From positions 1-6,221 of the forward strand of contig JAHDBX010000111.1 in assembly GCA_020630145.1 (NCBI GenBank): DNA of 6,221 bases, in the 5' to 3' direction. Of the stretch, positions 1 through 5,619 are shown one piece after another. The position numbers and the translations under genes were made by a program. Origin of the DNA: Gammaproteobacteria bacterium (GTDB taxonomy: Bacteria; Pseudomonadota; Gammaproteobacteria; HTCC5015). Below the pieces are notes generated by a model. That model saw only the letters and a list, made by a program, of their open reading frames with translations, ran no database searches and had not been told where the DNA came from. Every line of letters begins with the position of its first letter. The stretch's first letter is position 1.

Positions 1-747
1 GTCAGTATCAGCAGCGATCACAGGGATCTTGGCTTGTTGTGCAACTTTTACTACAGCTTCAAATGCTGATACAACAGTATTGTCTGTAGGGATATATATA
101 GCATCAACCTTTCCCACTAATGAGCGGGTCGCTGCAAGTACATCAGAAGACTTAGGTGCACTACCGGTCACAACAGTTAAGCCTTGCTGTGGTGCAAATT
201 GCTTCACTAAGTCGACTAAAGTAACAGAGTTGGTTTCGCCAGGATTATAAATAACGCCTAATCGTTTAGCGTTAGGAACCACCGTTTTAACAAGCTCCAT
301 ATGCAAGTTAATGGGAGATAAATCAGATACACCCGTTACATTACTATTTTTACTATTAGCCATAGACGTGATGAGTTTTGCCCCAACAGGGTCTGTAACA
401 GCAGAAAAAACTAGGGGTATATTGCGTGCAGACGAAGCTAAAGCCTGTGCAGAAGGGGTTGCAATACCAACAACAACATCAGGTTTCTCGCCAGCAAACT
501 TCTTAGCAATTTGTGCTGCTGTGGCTGGAGCGCCTTGTGCACTTTCATATGACCAAGTTAAATTCTTGCCTACAATATAACCTTGTGCAGCAAGCTCGTC
601 TTTTACACCATTACGGCAAGCATCTAAGGCCGGGTGTTCAACAATTTGGGTAATAGCAACGTGTTTTTTACCTTCAGCAAAAGCCAGTTGTGATAAAGCT
701 GAAAATACAGCCCCTATAACAATACAAATTTTTATTGTGTTTTTCAT
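1..747 (-). CDS. ABC transporter substrate-binding protein, TrpX/ABC_sub_bind family (3' part missing)
   Basis: This is a periplasmic binding protein that would deliver a small ligand to an inner-membrane ABC importer. I translated 249 codons from the ATG at 747-745; the frame stays open to position 1, so the C-terminus is missing (family members are usually about 310-330 residues). Residues 1-24 form a Sec signal peptide ending L-A-F-A, with no lipobox cysteine at the cleavage site. Family hallmarks follow in order: ITQIVEHPALDA (32-43), GIATPSAQALA (94-104), a TDPVGAKL segment (118-125), NVTGVSD (136-142), LGVIYNPGE (163-171), DAIYIPTDNTVVSA (215-228) and IPVIAADTD at the edge. A GAGGTGG ribosome binding site at 752-758 sits 4 bases before the ATG. 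In this family the permease and ATPase genes normally follow, which would place them left of the window. Streptococcal TrpX binds aromatic amino acids; the ligand here cannot be read from sequence. Family confidence is high, substrate confidence low. Confidence 0.93.
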   Translation of the reverse strand, partial: MKNTIKICIVIGAVFSALSQLAFAEGKKHVAITQIVEHPALDACRNGVKDELAAQGYIVGKNLTWSYESAQGAPATAAQIAKKFAGEKPDVVVGIATPSAQALASSARNIPLVFSAVTDPVGAKLITSMANSKNSNVTGVSDLSPINLHMELVKTVVPNAKRLGVIYNPGETNSVTLVDLVKQFAPQQGLTVVTGSAPKSSDVLAATRSLVGKVDAIYIPTDNTVVSAFEAVVKVAQQAKIPVIAADTD

Positions 748-800
748 AAAGCCACCTCGTCCTATAGATATTCTGCGATATAGTTAATAAATTAAAATTC

Positions 801-837
801 TGCTTTATGCAATGTTAATACTACTATATATAAAGCA
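801..837. repeat. Inverted repeat around the candidate -10 of the substrate-binding protein gene
   Basis: TGCTTTAT (801-808) and ATAAAGCA (830-837) are perfect 8-base reverse complements separated by 21 bases. The candidate -10 element lies inside the gap. This placement would suit an operator, but one 8-base pair of arms in AT-rich DNA can arise by chance. No regulator family is recognised from the arm sequence. Confidence 0.35.
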
Positions 838-849
838 TGCTATTGCCAA
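823..849 (-). promoter_or_regulatory. Candidate sigma70-type promoter for the substrate-binding protein gene
   Basis: Read on the minus strand, TTGGCA (844-849, 5 of 6 to the -35 consensus) is followed after 15 bases by TATAGT (823-828, 5 of 6 to the -10 consensus). Transcription would start near 816 and leave a leader of about 70 bases before the ATG at 747. The 15-base spacer is shorter than the usual 16-18, so this is only the best of several weak options in an AT-rich region where chance matches are common. Confidence 0.3.
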
Positions 850-914
850 ATAGTAAAGTAAAAGTATCTATGCCAATACTAGCTAAAAGTATTAAATTAT
901 GTGCTCAAGAGAAT

Positions 915-940
915 ATTTATATGTCTTATAGACTATAAAT
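915..940. repeat. AT-rich inverted repeat (bulged hairpin)
   Basis: ATTTATA (915-921) pairs with TATAAAT (934-940), and GTC (923-925) pairs with GAC (931-933). This leaves one bulged base at 922 and a five-base TTATA loop, for 10 base pairs in total. It is the outermost of three consecutive inverted repeats behind the DUF3179 gene. Confidence 0.45.
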
Positions 941-947
941 AGTTGAA

Positions 948-969
948 ATGTTTATATTTTTATAAATAT
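948..969. repeat. AT-rich inverted repeat with four-base loop
   Basis: ATGTTTATA (948-956) and TATAAATAT (961-969) can pair across a TTTT loop. Six inner pairs are perfect and the outer part contains one G-T position, which is a wobble pair in a plus-strand RNA but an A-C mismatch in a minus-strand RNA. The composition is almost entirely A and T, so chance is a serious alternative. Confidence 0.35.
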
Positions 970-982
970 CTGATTTTATGCT

Positions 983-1011
983 GCAAAGGCTCAAACTACT
1001 TGAACCTTTGC
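983..1011 (-). terminator. Hairpin behind the DUF3179 gene, possible terminator without a U-tract
   Basis: Arms at 983-994 and 1000-1011 pair over 12 positions around a five-base loop. In the minus-strand transcript the single non-Watson-Crick position is a G-U wobble, whereas the plus-strand transcript would have a C-A mismatch, so the structure favours the minus strand. It begins 19 bases after the DUF3179 stop codon, a typical place for a terminator. No run of U follows on the minus strand (the next bases are AGCATAAAATCA), so it may be a 3'-end stabilising stem or a processing point and not a classic intrinsic terminator. Confidence 0.45.
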
Positions 1012-1030
1012 GCTAATCAATTTGGTGCTT

Positions 1031-2416
1031 TTACTTATCTGTAATAAGGCGTGTTTCTGGGTAGGTGGCATGCCAGCCAAACCAAAATGCACGATGGTAG
1101 GGAAGGCTGAAGAGTTTCTTGTTTTTTAAGCGTAATTCACTCTCTGTTAATTGCCATTTGTTGCCTTTATTGTCAGTAACCGTACTATCTTGGTCATACG
1201 AAACAAAGTTAATCTCTTTAGGGTCATATACGCGGTTGGCGCCGGACTTGTCGGTTAGAATCAACAGCTTTTGTTGGCCAATTTTATTTTTATATAGTGG
1301 ATTTTTCTTTAAGAAAGCGGTATCAATTGCCAACTGTTCTCTGGGTGATGCAGCAAAGCGTAAGGCTAATACCTCTTGCTTATTTTTAAGGCGTTCATCT
1401 TGAAAAGGCGTATTGAACATTAAACGATCTGTAGAAAAATAGTTCTGATAAGCAGCACCTTCATCGTAATTGCGTGAGTGCCCTGTTTCTAAAGACAACA
1501 CCTTGGTTTTAGGGTGGCGACGTTTCCACTCACCCCATGTTGTAGTCACAACACTCACGTATTCTAAGGCAATGCCTTTGTCGACAAGTGGGCCTAAAAC
1601 GGGTTCACCTTTAATGGTGTTCCACAAAGACTGGGTAGCTTTATCGTACATTAATTTATTAGATCGGTATAAAAAACCACTCGTTCCGAGTGCATGTTTA
1701 ACACCATTAAATGAGGTTTTATAAGGAATGATTGTGCCGCATAAAGTGCAGTACACGCCAGCAATTTCAACACCACCGATAGTGTCAACAAACATTTCAT
1801 GCCAAGCGAGTATACGCTTAGGGTAAGCACGCGCATCGCCATTGACTTCAATACCAAACACAACATTATCATCGTCTAGGTATTTGGCTTTTTTAGCCGC
1901 AATCATATCAGGGTTGCGTAATGGCGGAATACCATCTTGGCGTACACCACCCCAACGAATTTCATCCAAGCGAATACGCGCTGATGCTTGGCGTTGTTGG
2001 AAGTATGTTTCAAATGCAGGGTCAATTCGTTTGTATAAATTGGCTTTAAAGTTGGCATAGCCAGGAGAAAGTTTTTCTGGTTTATTCCATAACCAAAAAT
2101 ACCAGTCATTTATATTTCCACCAAATTTTTGGCCTGTTTTCTTTGAGAGTAGTGCAAACAGTTTTCGCGATGAAGAGGTTTGTTGAGTAAGTCCAACCGT
2201 TTCTAATAGTTGTGGAATGTAACGATCTTGCCAACCGTTTTCAATGGTTGCTATAGCTTGTGAAATATCATCGTGGCTGTAAGAACTAAGTAATGTATCA
2301 AAAGCTGCATCGATATTATCTAATGATTGGGGAGCGGCAAGAGTACTGGGGCTTATTGCTAGGTTAGCAATAAACAATGTAATGATAAGCGTTAAAGCAG
2401 GGGTATTTTTTTTCAT
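1031..2416 (-). CDS. Secreted DUF3179 domain protein
   Basis: This 461-residue exported protein of the DUF3179 family has no established biochemical role. Residues 1-28 form a Sec signal peptide (M-K-K-N start, hydrophobic core, ending S-T-L-A-A), so it should act in the periplasm or outside the cell. A helical N-terminal region (about 35-150) precedes the DUF3179 core (about 155-450). Visible family motifs are IPPLRNP (163-169), GDARAYP (193-199), an invariant-looking His206, V-Y-C-T-L-C-G-T with a CxxC pair (Cys223, Cys226), SLWN (263-266), TGHSRNY (311-317) and a C-terminal FWFGWHATYP (444-453). The longest open frame starts at a GTG at 2425, but that codon overlaps the AGGAG ribosome binding site (2425-2429). 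The ATG at 2416 lies 8 bases past that site and begins the signal peptide, so I chose it. The CxxC and histidines suggest metal or redox chemistry (inference). The gene is separated from its neighbours and is probably transcribed alone. Confidence 0.93.
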   Translation of the reverse strand: MKKNTPALTLIITLFIANLAISPSTLAAPQSLDNIDAAFDTLLSSYSHDDISQAIATIENGWQDRYIPQLLETVGLTQQTSSSRKLFALLSKKTGQKFGGNINDWYFWLWNKPEKLSPGYANFKANLYKRIDPAFETYFQQRQASARIRLDEIRWGGVRQDGIPPLRNPDMIAAKKAKYLDDDNVVFGIEVNGDARAYPKRILAWHEMFVDTIGGVEIAGVYCTLCGTIIPYKTSFNGVKHALGTSGFLYRSNKLMYDKATQSLWNTIKGEPVLGPLVDKGIALEYVSVVTTTWGEWKRRHPKTKVLSLETGHSRNYDEGAAYQNYFSTDRLMFNTPFQDERLKNKQEVLALRFAASPREQLAIDTAFLKKNPLYKNKIGQQKLLILTDKSGANRVYDPKEINFVSYDQDSTVTDNKGNKWQLTESELRLKNKKLFSLPYHRAFWFGWHATYPETRLITDK

Positions 2417-2424
2417 ATAAGTCA

Positions 2425-2429
2425 CTCCT
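2425..2429 (-). promoter_or_regulatory. Ribosome binding site that decides the DUF3179 start
   Basis: AGGAG on the minus strand lies 8 bases upstream of the ATG at 2416-2414. Its last G is also the first base of the upstream in-frame GTG (2425-2423), so ribosomes guided by this site would start at the ATG and not at the GTG. Confidence 0.8.
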
Positions 2430-2433
2430 ACAT

Positions 2434-2485
2434 TATAAGAGTGCCATATAGTGAAAAAGTTGCAATAGGTGTATAAGAAAGTGCC
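2434..2485 (-). repeat. Imperfect direct repeat upstream of the DUF3179 gene
   Basis: On the minus strand the string GGCACT followed by CTTATA occurs twice: once contiguous (2434-2445) and once with two extra T between the halves (2472-2485). The two copies are 40 bases apart, measured at GGCACT. They could be paired binding sites for a regulator, or a small duplication with later change. No known regulator consensus is recognised. Confidence 0.35.
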
Positions 2486-2502
2486 TCTGTCGTTATGGAC
2501 GG

Positions 2503-3192
2503 CTAATGCGTTTCTCGAAAATCTGCGATAACATCGCCAAATTTCTGTGATTCAGACTCGTGTGGACCGTGTGTATAAGGTTCGCTTAAAGCCTGCTTAT
2601 ACCATGTAAGCATGGCAGAGTTTTGTAATAGTCTCTTTAAATAGGCCGCAGATTCAGTGCTGATATGATTAATGCCAAAGGTTTGAAAACGAAATACGAC
2701 AGGCGCATAAAAAGCATCAACTGCAGAAAAAGTCTCACCTGTTAAAAAAGGACCGCCGAACTTTTGCAAGCCCTCTTGCCAAATAGCGTCAACCCGGTCA
2801 ATATCTTTTGCTAAAGCCGGTGTAATTGATTGTAGTTTTACACGTAGTCCACAATTCATAGAGCAAACATGACGAAGCTCTGGAAACCCCGCGTGCATCT
2901 CAGCCACAACACAGCGGGCCCAAGATCGTGCTTCTAAGTCAGTTGGCCATATACCTTCATGTCGCTCGGCTAAAAATTCAATAATAGCTAAGGAGTCCCA
3001 AGTGACTAAACCATTATGTGTTAAACAGGGAACTAAGCCTGTAGGGTTTATGTTTTTGTAGTTTTTCCAGTCGTCTTTGGTGCCAAATGGGTGCATTACT
3101 TCTTTAAAAGGGATGTTTAATGCTTTCATTAATATCCAAGGCCTAAGAGACCATGAAGAATAATTTTTATTAGCTATATGTAATTCATACAT
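2503..3192 (-). CDS. Glutathione S-transferase family protein
   Basis: This cytoplasmic GST-fold protein of 229 residues has normal length for the family and would conjugate or reduce electrophiles using glutathione. The N-terminal thioredoxin-like domain (1-80) opens with the subgroup signature NKNYSSWSLRPW (9-20), whose serines (12 and 13) are the likely thiol-activating residues. GLVPCL (52-57) supplies the cis-proline (Pro55). WDSLAI (65-70) holds the glutathione-contacting Asp66-Ser67, where many GSTs have Glu-Ser. The all-helical C-terminal domain (about 88-206) contains RHVCSMNCGLRV (107-118) and the N-capping segment FSAVDAFYAPVV with Asp159. The ATG at 3192 follows an AAGGA site (tcctt on the plus strand, 3200-3204) by 7 bases. 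It is the last gene of a probable three-gene operon, 31 bases after the oxidoreductase. It resembles the bacterial GST group that includes YfcF-like proteins. The substrate is unknown. Confidence 0.93.
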   Translation of the reverse strand: MYELHIANKNYSSWSLRPWILMKALNIPFKEVMHPFGTKDDWKNYKNINPTGLVPCLTHNGLVTWDSLAIIEFLAERHEGIWPTDLEARSWARCVVAEMHAGFPELRHVCSMNCGLRVKLQSITPALAKDIDRVDAIWQEGLQKFGGPFLTGETFSAVDAFYAPVVFRFQTFGINHISTESAAYLKRLLQNSAMLTWYKQALSEPYTHGPHESESQKFGDVIADFRETH

Positions 3193-3223
3193 GGCTGTTT
3201 CCTTGTTTTTATCTTGTGAAGGT

Positions 3224-3805
3224 TTATAGCTTAGCTTCTATTTTTTTTATGAATTTTGCGAGCCTTTTTTGTGAAACATTCTCACTTTTGTATAGGGAAA
3301 ACATTTTGAAATTACAATGCTTTGTGCATGCCCCTAATAAAGCTACCTTGAGTATTCTATTGACGGGGCGCCATAAGATAAAGTAATCAACCCACCATGG
3401 TGAGCCCAGTGTGGTAATAACTTTTACTTCTTTTAGATTATCTAAGCATGGTGTAATAGCGCCAAGGTCTGATGCATGATTATAAGCATAGCCTGGAGCC
3501 CATACACGATCAAACCAACCCTTCAATATAGCTGGGAAGCCAAACCACCATGTAGGAAAGATTAATACAAGGGTGTTAGTTTCTTTTAATTGGGTAATAT
3601 CGCTCGTCAATTGGCTTTGGTCAAATTCAGCTTCGTAGTAACTTTGTCTCTCCTGAATACTTAAGTTAGGGTCAAACTTGTCTTTGTATAAGTCTTTAAC
3701 GGTGACGTTATAACCTTTGGATTTTAAAAGACTAATTATGCGTTTAGATAAATAGCCACAAAGGCTATTTGTAAGAGGGTGTGCTAATACAACTAAGCAG
3801 TTCAT
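3224..3805 (-). CDS. NAD(P)H oxidoreductase, flavodoxin-2 fold (quinone reductase/MdaB-like)
   Basis: This is a soluble FMN- or FAD-dependent reductase of 193 residues that would move two electrons from NAD(P)H to quinones or similar electrophiles. The first strand and phosphate loop read LVVLAHPLTNSLCGYL (4-19). The family signature is LIFPTWWFGFPAILKG followed by WFDRVWAPG (81-105). TTLGSPWW (131-138) is the expected later flavin-contact segment, and WRPVNRILK (145-153) leads into the C-terminal helix. A basic tail (179-193) closes the protein. The frame opens at a TTG (3808), but an AGGGA site (3810-3814) lies 4 bases before the ATG at 3805 and directly abuts the TTG, so the ATG is the better start. 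It lies 23 bases after the LysE/RhtB stop and 31 bases before the GST start, so co-transcription is likely. The exact substrate is unknown. Confidence 0.92.
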   Translation of the reverse strand: MNCLVVLAHPLTNSLCGYLSKRIISLLKSKGYNVTVKDLYKDKFDPNLSIQERQSYYEAEFDQSQLTSDITQLKETNTLVLIFPTWWFGFPAILKGWFDRVWAPGYAYNHASDLGAITPCLDNLKEVKVITTLGSPWWVDYFILWRPVNRILKVALLGACTKHCNFKMFSLYKSENVSQKRLAKFIKKIEAKL

Positions 3806-3828
3806 CAAATCCCTAGTATTTTATTTTT

Positions 3829-4443
3829 CTATTTACTTGCACTTGCAAGGCCAATTCCAAAACACATAAAAGTACCACCGCTAAGCTTATTAACTATCTT
3901 GCCGCCTTTTTCAGATGAAAGCCAGTAGCGCGCTGACGTAGCTAAAAAAGAATACAGGAAATGAATTAACACAACTAATAAACTATATGTGATAACCAGA
4001 AGCATAAACTGAGCTTGGTAGTTGTTAGTCGTGAAATCAATAAATTGAGGGAAAATGGACATAAAAAAGAAAATGGCTTTAGGGTTCGTTAACTGTAAAC
4101 TTAAGCCTTCTAGGAACTGACGTTTCTTGTTTTTTACAGTGACATTGTTTAACACTACTTTTACTGCAGGAGTGCGCCAAAGTTTTATGCCGAGATAAAT
4201 TAAATAAGCAGCGCCAATAAATTTCATTATGGTGAAAGCAATAGATGATGTCATCAAGAGTAGGCCTAAGCTGGTGGCAGATACTGCTGCTACAAGAAAT
4301 GTACCAAAAGCAATGCCTAAAATGCCGCCTATAGCGCCTTTAAAGCCGTAACGAATAGTATTGGTCAGCGTTAATACGACTCCAGGGCCCGGGCTTAGTA
4401 CAGTAACTATTGCGATGAGTAAAAATATTAAATAGTTTTCCAT
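3829..4443 (-). CDS. LysE/RhtB family amino acid or metabolite exporter
   Basis: This is an inner-membrane efflux protein of 204 residues, the standard family length. Known members export amino acids such as homoserine, threonine, leucine or lysine, driven by the proton gradient. The first helix carries the hallmark LSPGPG (16-21). Further hydrophobic segments lie at about 38-62, 66-88, 113-135 and 145-170, and a last stretch near 188-203. The second hallmark TNPKA (119-123) and FPQF (131-134) are present. The ATG at 4443 is preceded by GAGAGG only about 3 bases away, a short spacing, but no alternative start exists nearby: no in-frame start codon lies just upstream, and the first SPGPG helix needs this start. 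It is probably the first gene of the exporter-oxidoreductase-GST operon. The substrate is not predictable, and the enzymes behind it make a toxic metabolite or conjugate as plausible as an amino acid. Confidence 0.94.
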   Translation of the reverse strand: MENYLIFLLIAIVTVLSPGPGVVLTLTNTIRYGFKGAIGGILGIAFGTFLVAAVSATSLGLLLMTSSIAFTIMKFIGAAYLIYLGIKLWRTPAVKVVLNNVTVKNKKRQFLEGLSLQLTNPKAIFFFMSIFPQFIDFTTNNYQAQFMLLVITYSLLVVLIHFLYSFLATSARYWLSSEKGGKIVNKLSGGTFMCFGIGLASASK

Positions 4444-4510
4444 TTTCCTCTCGAGGGCGATGTTAAGAAAAGGCTTGCATCGCTATGCTTTTCAGTATTT
4501 TATTTTGCTA

Positions 4511-4541
4511 CTTATATTGAATAATTGCAATTGTTTATCAA
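4511..4541 (-). promoter_or_regulatory. Weak candidate promoter of the exporter operon with an internal palindrome
   Basis: On the minus strand TTGATA (4536-4541, 5 of 6 to -35) is followed after 19 bases by TATAAG (4511-4516, 5 of 6 to -10). The spacer is longer than ideal. A perfect 10-base palindrome AATTGCAATT (4523-4532) sits inside the spacer, where a repressor or activator could act. The leader would be about 60 bases. The rest of 4444-4568 shows no gene and no clear terminator for the LytTR gene, so read-through from that gene into the operon is possible. Confidence 0.25.
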
Positions 4542-4568
4542 CTTAGTCTATTGCTTTGCACATGAGTA

Positions 4569-5372
4569 TTAAGTGGTCGGCGAATTGATTTTTTTGGTTG
4601 AGAATTTTGCTTCAACTTGAGTGCGAAAGGAACGGCTAACCGGTACAGTTTCATTGTCTGAGAGGTTCAGCTTTAGATTTTGTCCATCTTTTAACAAACC
4701 TTCCACCGCTTTGTAAGCAATCCAATGTGAACGATGTACCTGCATGCCAAGTGAGTCAGGCATGTCTCGAATAGCATCAGAAAAGCGATAAAGTGCCATT
4801 CTAGTCTCACGGGTTGTAACAACGCGTACGTAGTGCTCTTGTGCTTCAATGTGATAAATATGCCCTTCTAAAGGAGGACTAATTGTGTCGAAAAAGAGCG
4901 GGGTTTTATTTACATCTCCCATATCCTTGTCAATGCTTTGCATAAGCTCTGTTTTAAGCAAACGAGGTAATAATAATAAGGTACACAAGATGACATGGTT
5001 GTCGAATAAATAAACGAGTTCTAGCCCAAAGGCTCCTACGCGTGAATGGGGTAAATTGCTACCATCATTAAAACCGAGCTCAGGTAAGCCTAAAATTAAA
5101 TCAAAGCTAGTGATAGCCAGGGTAAAGGGCAGCAGGCTAAGCAATATGGCAAAAATGTATACGGGAAAGCGCGCGGTATTGCTAGCAATGATTTTTTCAA
5201 TTGCATAAAGTACAGCAATAAATAATGTTGCCTCAATTACTATTCGTATAAGCCAATAGGCATAGTTGCTGAACAGTTTTATGACGCCACCAGTAACAGC
5301 CTCACTTGATGCAAGCAGTAATGCCGCCAGTAATGCGACAATAGCTATCCATAATTCTTCAGAATGGCGCAA
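4569..5372 (-). CDS. Membrane-anchored LytTR-family transcriptional regulator
   Basis: This is a DNA-binding regulator held in the inner membrane, 267 residues in the frame given. Four hydrophobic segments (about 8-24, 37-60, 69-95 and 116-137) make the N-terminal half a probable membrane sensor. A linker leads to a LytTR domain at about 158-257, recognised by HIYHIEAQEHYVRVVTT (171-187), VHRSHWIAYKAV (212-223), the DGQNLKLNLSDN turn (229-240) and VPVSRSFR (243-250). There is no response-regulator receiver domain and no histidine kinase next door, so the signal is probably sensed by the membrane part itself. The start is odd: the frame begins at a TTG (5372-5370), an in-frame TAA lies 12 bases upstream, and the first internal ATG is far too late (residue 144). 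A short ATG frame in another register overlaps this start (see findings). Membrane LytTR proteins often regulate a neighbouring gene; the divergent endostatin-like gene is the obvious candidate. Confidence 0.9.
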   Translation of the reverse strand: MRHSEELWIAIVALLAALLLASSEAVTGGVIKLFSNYAYWLIRIVIEATLFIAVLYAIEKIIASNTARFPVYIFAILLSLLPFTLAITSFDLILGLPELGFNDGSNLPHSRVGAFGLELVYLFDNHVILCTLLLLPRLLKTELMQSIDKDMGDVNKTPLFFDTISPPLEGHIYHIEAQEHYVRVVTTRETRMALYRFSDAIRDMPDSLGMQVHRSHWIAYKAVEGLLKDGQNLKLNLSDNETVPVSRSFRTQVEAKFSTKKINSPTT

Positions 5373-5515
5373 ATTGGCTCTCGTTTAAGTAATTCATTCG
5401 TGCTTCTTGTATGGTATCAGTGACTTAAATAGTTGATTATCATAACAAAAAACCAAGCTTTGTTTGCAATCATTATCACATGAATGGCATTGGTGAATTA
5501 AGGCAGTTTGGCATA

Positions 5516-5543
5516 TTGCAAGATACATTATGGCGCGCATAAT
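5516..5543 (+). promoter_or_regulatory. Candidate promoter of the endostatin-like gene
   Basis: TTGCAA (5516-5521, 4 of 6 to -35) and CATAAT (5538-5543, 5 of 6 to -10) are 16 bases apart. Transcription would start near 5550 and give a leader of about 70 bases before the ATG at 5620. This is the best-spaced pair I see on the plus strand of this region, though the -35 is weak, which would fit a regulated promoter. Confidence 0.4.
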
Positions 5544-5545
5544 GT
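5525..5545. promoter_or_regulatory. 21-bp dyad, operator candidate
   Basis: ACATTATG (5525-5532) and CATAATGT (5538-5545) are perfect 8-base reverse complements around a GCGCG centre. The dyad covers the spacer and the -10 of the candidate promoter, a classic place for a repressor site. LytTR proteins are known to prefer direct repeats, so the binder could be a different helix-turn-helix dimer. Confidence 0.45.
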
Positions 5546-5619
5546 CGTCAATCCAACCGTTACAGCTTTGTCTGTTGAAGCGGTTTCTTCTGAGTAAAAA
5601 TAATTAATGAGGGAATCTC

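Larger units (their letters stand above)
748..1030. other. AT-rich intergenic region between two minus-strand genes; no gene seen
   Basis: The 283 bases between the DUF3179 stop and the substrate-binding protein start hold no plausible coding frame on either strand. They contain the ribosome binding site and candidate promoter of the left gene, and a run of inverted repeats described separately (801-837, 915-940, 948-969, 983-1011). Base composition is clearly more AT-rich than the flanking genes. No riboswitch family, small RNA or insertion-sequence end was recognised. Confidence 0.7.
5373..5619. other. Divergent intergenic region between the LytTR and endostatin-like genes
   Basis: These 247 bases must hold the promoters of two genes that point away from each other. 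The plus side has a promoter candidate at 5516-5543 overlapped by a dyad at 5525-5545. On the minus side I find only isolated -10-like strings (such as GATAAT) with no well-spaced -35. A 13-codon ATG frame (5359-5397, minus) and a 26-codon frame (5530-5607, plus, stop included) occur here but neither looks like an independent gene. Confidence 0.6.

Noticed and set aside
29..580. Two plus-strand open frames (29-250 and 311-580)
   Set aside because: They lie antisense to the substrate-binding protein gene, whose family motifs are clear throughout; they have no recognisable domain or ribosome binding site.
748..1030. Riboswitch or mobile-element end in the AT-rich intergenic region
   Set aside because: No known riboswitch core, terminal inverted repeat pair with target duplication or transposase fragment could be recognised.
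1119..2109. Several open frames on both strands inside 1119-2109
   Set aside because: All lie within the DUF3179 coding region in other frames and have no family-like motifs.
2423..2425. GTG as the start of the DUF3179 gene, giving three more residues (M-T-Y)
   Set aside because: The GTG overlaps the AGGAG ribosome binding site, while the ATG at 2416 is correctly spaced and starts a normal signal peptide.
2432..2437. Perfect TATAAT on the minus strand upstream of the DUF3179 gene
   Set aside because: Transcription from it would start inside or after the ribosome binding site at 2425-2429, and there is no -35 match at the right distance. It is probably a chance match in AT-rich DNA.
3806..3808. 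TTG as the start of the oxidoreductase gene
   Set aside because: It is nearly in contact with the AGGGA site; the ATG immediately downstream has better spacing and is the normal start codon.
5429..5511. Near matches to the LytTR direct-repeat consensus at 5429-5437 and 5503-5511
   Set aside because: Each has one mismatch, and they are 74 bases apart instead of the roughly 21-base period known for AgrA-type sites, so they do not form a recognised LytTR site.
5530..5607. 25-residue plus-strand frame (MARIMSS...) ending just before the endostatin-like gene
   Set aside because: It has no ribosome binding site, it starts inside the dyad and upstream of the predicted transcription start, and it resembles no known leader peptide.
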